From positions 133,495-197,494 of the forward strand of contig JAHBVR010000002.1 of the NCBI GenBank assembly GCA_019637395.1: DNA of 64,000 bases, read 5' to 3'. The position numbers were made by a program, and so were the translations under genes. Below are positions 52,564 to 60,549 of the stretch, piece by piece. The notes below the pieces were generated by a model, which did not search any database, was not told the origin of the DNA, and saw only the letters and a program-made list of their open reading frames with translations. This DNA comes from Vulcanimicrobiota bacterium (GTDB taxonomy: Bacteria; Vulcanimicrobiota; Xenobia; Xenobiales; JADMJV01). Position 1 is the stretch's first letter. Every line of letters begins with the position of its first letter.

Positions 52564-53901
52564 GTGACTACGAGACTCAACAACCTGGGCTCGATTCTGG
52601 GCAGCTTTCTGGTGATGTGCCTGTTCGGGGTGGCCCTGGCCCACAACTTCGCCTTCATCGGCTACAAGCTTCACCCGTTCTTGCTGTGTATCGCGGCCGC
52701 CGCCATCGGCTACGGATTAATTGAAGCGCTTTTCGCTTTTGTGGTGGCGGTGGCCATCTACTTCCTCGGTCTATTGGTCTACCACCACGATATGCTGCCG
52801 GCGGCCGACCCCCACGTCTACATCATTTTCTCCTTTGTGGTCACGGCCGTGGTATTGGGTATGGTGCAAAACAGCCGTTTTCGCCAGTTGCTGCAGACGC
52901 GCTCGGAACTGGAAGAAGTGCGCAACGAGGGCGAGCGCCTGCGCCAGCGCCTGCAAGTGGTCAATACCGCCAATCAGAAGCTCAATGAACGCATTCTGGG
53001 CGAAGTCACCACCGTGCAATCTTTTGCCGACATTGCCCGCCGTCTCTCGGTGCTGGAGGAGAAAGACCTCTACGCCGCTCTGTGCGACCTGATGGTGGAT
53101 TTTGTGCACGCTCAGGAAGCCTCGGTTTACATGCTGCAGGGCGAGCGACTCACTTTAATGGCCGAGAAGGGCTGGGAGAGCGTTCCCCAGGAAGCCCGGG
53201 CCCTGGTGCGCGACCGCGACCTCTTGTGGTCGGCGCTGGACCAACGCAAAGTGGTCACCCCTCTGGACCTGGAGAAGATGCCCGGTCAGACCGTGCTCGA
53301 TGCGGCCCGGCGCCACCGCCGCTTGATTTGCGCCCCCATTTTTCACCCTCAGAGCGGCGAGGCCACCGGAGTTCTCTCGGTCGACCGCCTGCCTTTCGCT
53401 CACCTGCATGGCAATACGCTGGGCATGCTGGGCGTGATCGCCAAGTGGGCCGGCGACAGCCTGTTCAACGCCAGTTCCTTCCAGGAATTGTCTCGCCAGT
53501 TGGTCAGTGACGAGCTGATTCCCGGTTGCATCCCGCCGATTTTGCTGCAGGACCGCTTTCAGCAGAAACCCGGGCAGGCTTTGGTGGTGTGCCAGTTGCA
53601 AGGCCTGAAGGGCCTGGAATACGCTGACCAGGTCTGGTTCCGAAAAACTCTTAGCGCCGCCCTGCAGCCCCTGGCCGGCGGTGGAGCCAGCATCGGTCGC
53701 GCCGGCGAGGAAGCCTACGCCCTTTTGTTGCCGGATGCCGGTAGCGCGGCGGCAGCCTCCGAACAGTTGGTGAACACCCTGCGCACCAAAGTTCAAGGCC
53801 ATCCCCAGGCGGCTCGGCTGAGTATTTTCATCGGCTCCGCTCTGGGTGATAGCTACGAGAGCGCCTGGCAGCAGGCGCTCAAAAGCGCTCAGCGCTGCTA
53901 G
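52564..53901 (+). CDS. pelD: PelD-like membrane GAF/degenerate-GGDEF regulator
   Basis: A GTG start with AAGAGG upstream gives 445 residues. Four membrane helices (about 9-110, ending VVTAVVLGMVQN), a coiled coil (LEEVRNEGERLRQRL), a GAF domain (about 145-300) and a degenerate GGDEF domain ending in RAGEEAYALLLPDAG (in place of R-x-GGDEF) match PelD. In Pseudomonas PelD an RxxD inhibitory site near this point binds c-di-GMP; here the aligned stretch is GGGA in LAGGGASIGRAG, so the site is lost. The gene is last, not first, in the pelEFGD order. It still likely anchors PelE and PelF. Confidence 0.83.
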   Translation: MTTRLNNLGSILGSFLVMCLFGVALAHNFAFIGYKLHPFLLCIAAAAIGYGLIEALFAFVVAVAIYFLGLLVYHHDMLPAADPHVYIIFSFVVTAVVLGMVQNSRFRQLLQTRSELEEVRNEGERLRQRLQVVNTANQKLNERILGEVTTVQSFADIARRLSVLEEKDLYAALCDLMVDFVHAQEASVYMLQGERLTLMAEKGWESVPQEARALVRDRDLLWSALDQRKVVTPLDLEKMPGQTVLDAARRHRRLICAPIFHPQSGEATGVLSVDRLPFAHLHGNTLGMLGVIAKWAGDSLFNASSFQELSRQLVSDELIPGCIPPILLQDRFQQKPGQALVVCQLQGLKGLEYADQVWFRKTLSAALQPLAGGGASIGRAGEEAYALLLPDAGSAAAASEQLVNTLRTKVQGHPQAARLSIFIGSALGDSYESAWQQALKSAQRC

Positions 53902-53909
53902 GGGGAACG

Positions 53910-54674
53910 ATGTTGAAGAGTCTGATCGACGGAATCAAATCTTTCATCGGCATCAATCAGCCGACCGGCGACGAGGTGCGCGATCGTGCCCGGGTACTCT
54001 GCCGCTATCCGGTGGATTGCTCGACCGCACCCGGAGAAGTGCCTTTCCGAGCCCAGGTGGTCGATGTCAGCCGCAGCGGCATGCGGCTGGAGGGCGTGGG
54101 CAGCGTGAGCAAGGGCGACAAGCTCTATATCGCCTACGTGACCTACCCCGGAGCCGACCCGCTGCCCAACAACGCCCCGGTCGAAGTCGAGGTGATGTGG
54201 TCGCGTAAGCGCCCGCACGACGGAGAGCGCCTGGCCGGCGTGCGCTACGCCAGCCCCGAGCAGGTTTCGCGCAGCTGGGTCAACCACGTGTTGGAGGAAG
54301 TGGGATTGAGCGCCGAACGCACCGGCTCGCAACGGCGCAAGCATATTCGCCTGGCCACCGCCTTGCGGGCCGAGATACGCGACAATCAGACCGGCCAACA
54401 CATTGCCGAAGGCAAGGTGGCCAACCTGTCGGTGGGCGGAACGCTGGTGCAAACCGAGCAGCAGGTAGAGGAAGGTTCCCAGGTGCTGGTGCTGGTCTCG
54501 CCCTACAACAACTTCCCGATCTTCTCGGTCCCCGCCAAGGTCATGTCGGTGCGCTTTGACCCGGATGAGGGCCAGACGTTCGTCTCGCTGCAGTTCATCA
54601 ACGTCAACGCCCGCCAGCTCAAAACCCTGAAGCGCTTCATGTTCAACCTGCTGAAAGGCCGCTCCATCGGTTAG
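53910..54674 (+). CDS. Tandem PilZ-domain protein
   Basis: The protein has 254 residues with GGGGGAA before the ATG. A membrane-proximal amphipathic start (LKSLIDGIKSFIGINQ) leads to the first PilZ domain (about 20-130) with DRARVLCRYPVDC and VVDVSRSGMRLEG. The second (about 142-240) has RRKHIRLATALRAEI and VANLSVGGTLVQT, with both RxxxR and N-x-S-x-x-G intact. The second domain should bind c-di-GMP; the first has the DxSxxG box and a weaker Arg motif. It begins 8 bases after pelD. It could transfer the c-di-GMP signal that this PelD no longer reads (inference). Confidence 0.88.
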   Translation: MLKSLIDGIKSFIGINQPTGDEVRDRARVLCRYPVDCSTAPGEVPFRAQVVDVSRSGMRLEGVGSVSKGDKLYIAYVTYPGADPLPNNAPVEVEVMWSRKRPHDGERLAGVRYASPEQVSRSWVNHVLEEVGLSAERTGSQRRKHIRLATALRAEIRDNQTGQHIAEGKVANLSVGGTLVQTEQQVEEGSQVLVLVSPYNNFPIFSVPAKVMSVRFDPDEGQTFVSLQFINVNARQLKTLKRFMFNLLKGRSIG

Positions 54675-54692
54675 GTGACCGCTGAAAAACTC

Positions 54693-54727
54693 CTTTGTGG
54701 CGTCCGGGGGAACCCCGGCCACCAAAG
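54693..54727 (+). other. Strong intergenic hairpin downstream of the tandem PilZ gene
   Basis: CTTTGTGG...CCGGGG pairs with CCCCGG...CCACCAAAG around a GAA loop, with a small internal mismatch. It lies 19 bases after the PilZ stop. There is no T run, so it may be a transcript-stabilising or attenuating structure and not a plain terminator. The rest of the 118-bp gap to the protease gene shows only an AGGAG at about 54759-54763. Confidence 0.6.
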
Positions 54728-54792
54728 CACAACCTGTTGATCGTCGCTGACTGAACCCAGGAGCATGTCCGGGTGGCGCAGAAAAATTACCG

Positions 54793-56157
54793 GTGGCGCA
54801 CTCTATTCAGACGGGTAATTCCGTTCCTTACCTGGGTTCCACTCGGACCTTTACGCCCGCGCCCATTCTCCAACCCGTTTCCAACCCTCCGCTGCCTCAG
54901 GAATCGGTGTCGCTCACCGGGCAGCCGTGGCCACAGCCCGAGGTGGTGGCCGAGAAGAAGGCGCCCCCCTCCCAGCCTGAGGAAAAGCCGGTCGGGGTGC
55001 CCGTTCCGGCTACCTTGCTCATGGAGGGGCCCGCCCCCGAGTCGGCCGAGACTCGGCAGCAGAGCGCCCTGGCCGGGAGTCTGGTGCAGCATTTTGCAAC
55101 CAGCCTGCAGCAAAACCCGAAGGCCCTGGCCGCTCTGGAAAAGTGGCCGCACCAGCAGCGGGCCAAATTAGACGATTTGATCCGTGATAACAGCCTGGAG
55201 CGGAGCTTTCTTCACCAGGGTCCGCACACCCCCACCAAAGCCATGGGCCTTTTGCCCGAACTCATCGCCTCGGGGCGCTTGCTGGACAAGGATAAAACCG
55301 GCAAGACCACCCTCGACCACCTGCGCGAAATTCAGGAGCAGCCGCTGGAGGGCAACTTCCAGGCAGGCGTGGTCGTCTCCGAGCTGCTGGCCAATCTGCA
55401 CAATCCGGGTGAAATCAACCAGCGCAATCGCGGTACCTGTACCGTCACCACCATCGAGTATTTTCACGCCTCGCAGCAGCCTTCCGATTACGCGCGCCTG
55501 GTCAAAGAGCTGGTGCGTTCCGAGGGCAAAGCGCATTTCCAGACGGGCCAGGTGTGCTGGACCAACCCCACCGGCCTGGGAGAAGACAGTAGCGGGCGCA
55601 GCAGCGTCGACCGGATATATCAAAGTTCGATGATGCAGGCGGCCTATAAAGGCATCGCTCTTTATAACAATCATAACGATACCTTCTGGACGCGCGGTTG
55701 GACGCGGCAGTTCCGGGATTCCGGCCTGTTCAGTCACCAGTCCGGCTATCTCATGGAGCAGGTGCTCGGCAAGCCTACCCAGGTCATGGAGTACGAAGGC
55801 AATCGCCAGCGCTTCGAAGCCGATATGCTCCGCGCTCTCAATCTTGGGCAAACGGTGTTCGTGGCCATGGCCTGGCATCCCGATCCCCAGGACCGCGACT
55901 CCAACCACGCACTGGCCGTGGAGAAAATCGAAAACGGCAAGGTCTATTTACGCAATCCTTGGGGTGACGGCGAAAAAGGCGGCGACAATGGGCCGCCGCG
56001 GGAACTGGTCGATGACAAAGGCCGGGTGGTGGTTTCCCAGGACGATTTCTTTGCCCACCTGAAGGGGGCCATTCGGCCCGAGCGCAACTTTTTCAACGTG
56101 TGGGCCAACCGGATTCGCTATCATCTACAGGGTGAAGCCGGCATTCTCAAAGGCTGA
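54793..56157 (+). CDS. Papain/calpain-like cysteine protease-fold protein
   Basis: The protein has 454 residues from GTG 54793. The first ~110 are Pro/Ser-rich and disordered. The catalytic residues can be read as Cys216 in NRGTCTVTTIEYF, His372 in SNHALAVEKI and Asn388 in LRNPWGDGE, the Cys/His/Asn order and H...NPWG spacing of calpain-like (C2) and related peptidases. No signal peptide is visible. The target is unknown. It may cut a protein of the adjacent Pel/PilZ system or be an effector. The 3' end overlaps the convergent glycosidase gene by 11 bases. Start choice is uncertain. Confidence 0.72.
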   Translation: MAHSIQTGNSVPYLGSTRTFTPAPILQPVSNPPLPQESVSLTGQPWPQPEVVAEKKAPPSQPEEKPVGVPVPATLLMEGPAPESAETRQQSALAGSLVQHFATSLQQNPKALAALEKWPHQQRAKLDDLIRDNSLERSFLHQGPHTPTKAMGLLPELIASGRLLDKDKTGKTTLDHLREIQEQPLEGNFQAGVVVSELLANLHNPGEINQRNRGTCTVTTIEYFHASQQPSDYARLVKELVRSEGKAHFQTGQVCWTNPTGLGEDSSGRSSVDRIYQSSMMQAAYKGIALYNNHNDTFWTRGWTRQFRDSGLFSHQSGYLMEQVLGKPTQVMEYEGNRQRFEADMLRALNLGQTVFVAMAWHPDPQDRDSNHALAVEKIENGKVYLRNPWGDGEKGGDNGPPRELVDDKGRVVVSQDDFFAHLKGAIRPERNFFNVWANRIRYHLQGEAGILKG

Positions 56158-57835
56158 TTTTGGGAGCGGGACGGCTCTCGTGATTGCCGCCGTCAAAGCT
56201 GGTGACCAGCACCTCCAGCGGCCCGTCCACCCGCACCTCCAGATTGGTCTCGCCTACCCGCGTGAAAGGCAGAGCCAGGGGGCCCTCCGGCCGGCTCAGG
56301 TAAACTCGATAGCCGGCCAGATCGGGAGCCGTCACTTTTTCCCAGGTGACCGTAACATAGGCGCCGCGGCGGCGCGCCGCCACGCGCGTGGGGCTGGGCG
56401 GGGGAGTGACATCCTGGGTGCGGGCCGGCCGGGCCCGGTCGGGCGCTCCGCCGGGGCGGCTCAGGGCCACCCAATACAGCCGATCTGACTCCAGTCCTTC
56501 GGCTCGTAAGGGCGAAGCCCCCTGGACCCGGGTAGGCTTCATTCCCTCGGGCGACTCTCCCAGCCACAGTTGTCCTTGCTCGCCACCTTCCCAACTCAGC
56601 TTCAGCGCGTGCTCCAGTTCCAGCACCGTCCAGGCGGCCGTCCAGTCATCGTGGCGCGGAGCCAGCTCGAGAGTCTCGGGTGGCGAAGTGTTGCCCTGAT
56701 CGTCCACCTGACGCACCTGCAGCCGGGTGGCGGCGCCCACCGCCCAGGGGCCCCGGGCTCCCGGCAGCAAATGGGAATCGGCCCAGGCCTCGCAAGCGGC
56801 CGACGCCTGGACCCGCCCGTCCGACAGCCTCTCCAGTTGAACCACCACCGGCGCCAGGGGGATGGGAGTGGTTTCCGGCCAGGGCTGCAGCCGGTCTAGA
56901 AAAGGATGGCTCCAGAAAGCCGGCTCGCGTCCCCGGCGCAAAGCCAGCAAGCTGCCCCGGTCCGGCTGCTGGGGGTCGAGGTAGTCCAGGTACAGGCTGG
57001 TCACGCCTTGCAAAACGGTTTGCGACAGCCGCTCGTTTTCCAGCCGATCAGGGGCCACCACCGCCCTCCCCCAGGACCAGTTCCAGTGAGTGAACCAGCT
57101 CTCCAAAACCACCGCATCGATTAACTGGCGCATTTCCTGCGGATGTTTCCGCCAGAGATCCACCCCGCGGTTGGCTACCCAACGCAACTTGGGGTGGCGG
57201 GCGTGCAAGTGCCCCAGCAGTTCGAACATCTCCTCTTGCAGGTCGGGAGCGACATCCACCGTGTCCAGGAAGAATCCATCCACGCCGCGCTCGGCCAGTT
57301 GTTGCAGGCGAGTCTCGAGCATCTCCCGCCATTCCTGATCCATGGGGTGAACATAGTAACTTCCCCACGCCCCGTTGCGATCGGGGATTCCATCGGCGCC
57401 CTCGACCTCCTGGGGCAAGCCGTCTTCCCCCATCGCGAAGAAGCCATCCTTCTGCAGCCGCTTTTTGCGATCCAGATAGCGCGCGGCCGGCCGGCCGGGA
57501 CCGGGAGCCGGATCCTCGTCCTCTCCCAAAGAAAGGTAGGCCAGCACCAGGCAGTCATCCGCGTTGCCGGGCAAGCCGTCGGCGCCGCTGCGCAGGCGGC
57601 TGATCAGATCGGCGTTAAAGCGCTCCATCTGCTTGCCGGGATGAGCGATGATCAGGTCGTAGTGGTGGGCCTGAGAAATTTTGGCATGGTCCCAGTTGCC
57701 GTAATAAACGGCGAAAGAGCGCGGCGGCCAGGCGGCGGCCTGACCGGGCGGATGGCCACTCGGCCCGGGTAGCAACAGGGCCAATCCCCAGAGCGCCAGG
57801 CCGGCGGCCCAAACGCTAGACTTCCGCCACCACAT
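56147..57835 (-). CDS. GH114/PelA-hydrolase-like glycosidase with C-terminal Fn3-type domain
   Basis: From ATG 57835 (GGAG upstream) the protein has 562 residues with a signal peptide-like N-terminus (SVWAAGLALWGLALLLPG). The catalytic TIM barrel has FAVYYGNWDHAKISQ, LVLAYLSLGEDEDP, GSYYVHPMDQEWREML and GVDGFFLDTVDVAPD, matching GH114 alpha-1,4-galactosaminidases and the hydrolase domain of PelA. A C-terminal part (about 390-560) has Fn3-like strands (DLAGYRVYLSRPEGPL). PelA-type hydrolases cut Pel and are needed for its release. Here no deacetylase domain is visible, unlike PelA. A longer frame to 58033 overlaps the oxidoreductase gene. The 5' end overlaps that gene by 20 bases. Confidence 0.82.
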   Translation of the reverse strand: MWWRKSSVWAAGLALWGLALLLPGPSGHPPGQAAAWPPRSFAVYYGNWDHAKISQAHHYDLIIAHPGKQMERFNADLISRLRSGADGLPGNADDCLVLAYLSLGEDEDPAPGPGRPAARYLDRKKRLQKDGFFAMGEDGLPQEVEGADGIPDRNGAWGSYYVHPMDQEWREMLETRLQQLAERGVDGFFLDTVDVAPDLQEEMFELLGHLHARHPKLRWVANRGVDLWRKHPQEMRQLIDAVVLESWFTHWNWSWGRAVVAPDRLENERLSQTVLQGVTSLYLDYLDPQQPDRGSLLALRRGREPAFWSHPFLDRLQPWPETTPIPLAPVVVQLERLSDGRVQASAACEAWADSHLLPGARGPWAVGAATRLQVRQVDDQGNTSPPETLELAPRHDDWTAAWTVLELEHALKLSWEGGEQGQLWLGESPEGMKPTRVQGASPLRAEGLESDRLYWVALSRPGGAPDRARPARTQDVTPPPSPTRVAARRRGAYVTVTWEKVTAPDLAGYRVYLSRPEGPLALPFTRVGETNLEVRVDGPLEVLVTSFDGGNHESRPAPKISL

Positions 57836-59105
57836 CGACGAGCCGTTTCTCCAGGCGGGCCTGTTCGGCTGCGAAACACAAGGCATGCCCGCGCAACGCC
57901 TCCTCGGGCAGCGCCCATTGTAAAGCTCGGGCTCGATCCGCCAGACACTCGTGAAAGAATTGCATGAGGCCGTCGTCGCCGCCGCTATGACCGTAACCGG
58001 GAATGTGTGAAAAGTCCCAAACCCAATCGCCATTTGGTTGCAATTGGCCGTCCCGATCCGGTAGAGGCGCGGCCAGGTCGCCGAAAGGACGCAGCCAGAT
58101 TTTACGGCCGTCCCCGCTCAACTGGGCATGACTGCCGAGCAACTCCGTCTCGCGCAGGCGCTCGTGGGCAAAGGCGGTCATGGTAAAAGTGGCGCTCAGC
58201 CCGCCGGAAAATTCGACCGCCACCACCTGGTGGTCGACCACGTCGTTGTCGCAGGCGTAGACACAGCGTCCGTAGGGCCCTTCATCCAGGGCCCTACGGA
58301 CGCCCGCATCGCTGGTGTCGGAAGTGATGGTGTCGAGCGGCCAGCCCAGCAATCCCTGCTTTTGCAGGCCCAGATAAAAGCGATGGGCCGAATAGGGACA
58401 ACCATGATCGCGATAGCGGCAGTCCCGGCAATGCTGGCTGGCCCCCGGAGGCTGATTTTGTGGCGAGAAGTGACTCAAGCCGCCAAAGCTGGCCACCCGC
58501 AGGGGATCTTGCCCTACCAGGTGGCAAAGCATATCCAGATCGTGACAGGACTTGGCCAGAATCATGGGAGCCGAATCGGCCGTCCGGCGCCAGTTCCCCC
58601 GCACGAACGAGTGGGCCTGATGCCAGAAGAGCACCGGTTCGAAGTGGCGGAGCGTGACCAGCTGGCCCAGCACGCCCGCCTCCACCAGCCGTTTTAATTG
58701 CTTGAAGTAAGGGGTGTAACGCAGAACGTGAGCCACCACCATCAATTTCTGGTGGCGGCGACTGGCCTGCCGCAACTGCCGGCATTCTTCCAGGGTCGGG
58801 GCCATGGGTTTTTCCAGCAGCAAGTCGTAGCCGAGTTCCATGAGCGCCAGGGCCGGCTCCAGGTGATCCCGGTCCTGCGTGGCTAAAATAACGGCCGGAG
58901 CCAGTTGGGGTTGGTTCAACAGGGCGCGCCAGTCGCTCCAGCAACGGTCGGCCGGCAACTGGTGGCGCCGGGCGGTCTCCTCCCGATAGTAGAGGCGCGG
59001 TTCGGCCACCCCCGCCAGGCGGAACTGTTCGGGATGGCGGGCAATGTAGTCCGCATAGACGGTGAGACCGCGACTACCGGCTCCGACGATGAGAACATCC
59101 TGCAT
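57816..59105 (-). CDS. Gfo/Idh/MocA-family oxidoreductase
   Basis: The protein has 429 residues from ATG 59105. The NAD(P)-binding start is QDVLIVGAGSRGLTVYADYI, followed by DLLLEKPMAPTLEECRQLRQ (the EKP motif with the catalytic Lys) and the second domain with HDLDMLCHLVGQDP. A cysteine cluster (HCRDCRYRDHGCPYS) may bind metal. The family dehydrogenates or epimerises sugars such as UDP-sugar acids. Being co-directional with the glycosidase gene (overlap 20 bases), a glycan-processing role is likely. Confidence 0.88.
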   Translation of the reverse strand: MQDVLIVGAGSRGLTVYADYIARHPEQFRLAGVAEPRLYYREETARRHQLPADRCWSDWRALLNQPQLAPAVILATQDRDHLEPALALMELGYDLLLEKPMAPTLEECRQLRQASRRHQKLMVVAHVLRYTPYFKQLKRLVEAGVLGQLVTLRHFEPVLFWHQAHSFVRGNWRRTADSAPMILAKSCHDLDMLCHLVGQDPLRVASFGGLSHFSPQNQPPGASQHCRDCRYRDHGCPYSAHRFYLGLQKQGLLGWPLDTITSDTSDAGVRRALDEGPYGRCVYACDNDVVDHQVVAVEFSGGLSATFTMTAFAHERLRETELLGSHAQLSGDGRKIWLRPFGDLAAPLPDRDGQLQPNGDWVWDFSHIPGYGHSGGDDGLMQFFHECLADRARALQWALPEEALRGHALCFAAEQARLEKRLVDVVAEV

Positions 59106-59159
59106 GCGCCGCCATTTCTTGCAAGGGGTCGCAAAGGCCTTGCAGAAAGGCTCCTTCCT

Positions 59160-60371
59160 ATGGTTGCGCGACAAGCCTCGAAACGATTGGGTGAACTTTT
59201 CTCTCTGGTCAAGGCCGTCCTCTTGGGACGCCCCAATATCAGTCTGGATAACCGCCGCCAGGCGGCGCGGTTGCGCCTGCGCGTGCCTATTCTATGCAAA
59301 TTGGGCGATGAAGAAGTGGACGGAGAACTGCTCGACATCTCCTCCACCGGTATGCGCATTTTGCTCAAGACCTTTGTGGAGCCCGACGAAACCATTCGAG
59401 TTTCGGCGCCCGACCAGTCCGGGCTGGTGGGAAGGCAGCGGCTCATCTGCCGGGTCGCCTGGGTGCGTCCGCGGCGACCTGAATACGAGGTGGGGCTGGA
59501 ATACAACGACAGCGACGAGAACCTGGCCCACTCCTGGATTCAACTGGCCTTGCGCCACCTGGATCCGGAACAGGTCAAGCGGCGCTCGCGGCGCATTCCC
59601 GCCAACCTTTTCGTGCAGGTCTGGGATTCGCATAATATCTCGCTGGGACGTGGTATTTGCGTGAATATTAGCACGGGTGGCTGTCTGCTCCAAATGGAGC
59701 GCCATATCGCCCGCGAGGAAGTGGTCAAACTCGGACTTGGACCTAGCGATTTGGAAGCCAGCATTTTTCTCTCCGGCCGGGTGTTGAATCACATCCCCAG
59801 CCCTGAGTTCGGTCAGTTTCTCCATCATGTCCAGTTCTTCCCGGGAGAAAATCGCAACCACTCGCGGTTGCGCAGCCTGATGTTGACGCTGCTACAGGAG
59901 TTGGAGCAAGAGGCGCTCATCTCCGAGGATCCGGAAGTCGATCTGGCCGATGAAGAAGAAGAGTCCTTGTTCACCCGCCTGAGTCGCGTCAATCCGCCGC
60001 CGCCTCCTCCCAGGCCGCCCGAGCCGGCGCCCGAACCGCATTACACTCCCGGCCCCGACCAGTTGCAATTCACACCGGGCGCTCCACTACCCCTGGGAGC
60101 TCCCGTGGAATTTGGTGTAGCCCGCAAAGCGCAGACCCCCCCGCCAGAGCCGGGAGAGCCGGGGGCCGAGCCCATGCTGAGCGACCGTATCGGCCGCCAG
60201 GGTCCCTTGCATACCCGCAATTACGAGCTACGCTCTACCTCGCTGTGGGCGGCCCGGACCTTGCCGGTTTCCGCGCGCCGGCGCACCCAGCCCCAGGACA
60301 GCCAGCATTTTTCCGAACCTGATTCTAAAGACGAAGAGACCCCACCGCTAGACAGAGACTACCTCAGTTAG
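59160..60371 (+). CDS. Second tandem-PilZ protein with Pro-rich C-terminus
   Basis: The protein has 403 residues from ATG 59160 (AAAGG nine bases before); an upstream frame to 58905 overlaps the divergent oxidoreductase gene. The first PilZ domain (about 35-140) has RRQAARLRLRVPIL and LLDISSTGMRILL with the D-x-S-x-x-G box intact. The second (about 140-245) has RRSRRIPANLFVQV and CVNISTGGCLLQM. A disordered acidic/Pro-rich tail (LFTRLSRVNPPPPPP) follows. It should bind c-di-GMP at both domains and may pass the signal to a partner through the tail. The HD-GYP gene follows by about 180 bp. Confidence 0.87.
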   Translation: MVARQASKRLGELFSLVKAVLLGRPNISLDNRRQAARLRLRVPILCKLGDEEVDGELLDISSTGMRILLKTFVEPDETIRVSAPDQSGLVGRQRLICRVAWVRPRRPEYEVGLEYNDSDENLAHSWIQLALRHLDPEQVKRRSRRIPANLFVQVWDSHNISLGRGICVNISTGGCLLQMERHIAREEVVKLGLGPSDLEASIFLSGRVLNHIPSPEFGQFLHHVQFFPGENRNHSRLRSLMLTLLQELEQEALISEDPEVDLADEEEESLFTRLSRVNPPPPPPRPPEPAPEPHYTPGPDQLQFTPGAPLPLGAPVEFGVARKAQTPPPEPGEPGAEPMLSDRIGRQGPLHTRNYELRSTSLWAARTLPVSARRRTQPQDSQHFSEPDSKDEETPPLDRDYLS

Positions 60372-60549
60372 TGATATACTAAGGAAGTGACCCCCGCCAC
60401 AAATTCCCTCACGAATTTGGACGCCCGGGCATCCCGCCTGGCGGCGTCGCCCTTCCTCGCCGTATATCCCGATACGACTTGTCAGCTCTCCTTGCCATGC
60501 GGGCCCCCGGCCGCCCAAATTGCGCAACGGAATTGTGCCGAGGGCCACG

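Noticed and set aside
51000-52658. 552-residue minus-strand ORF opposite pelG
   Set aside because: It is antisense to the well-recognised PelG and has His/Gln-rich shadow composition.
54675-54792. Possible c-di-GMP riboswitch upstream of the cysteine protease
   Set aside because: A strong hairpin exists, but I could not see the conserved GEMM core, only a stem-loop.
54773-55171. 132-residue ORF overlapping the start of the cysteine protease gene
   Set aside because: It is Arg/Pro-rich, in a different frame from the protease and lacks any family feature.
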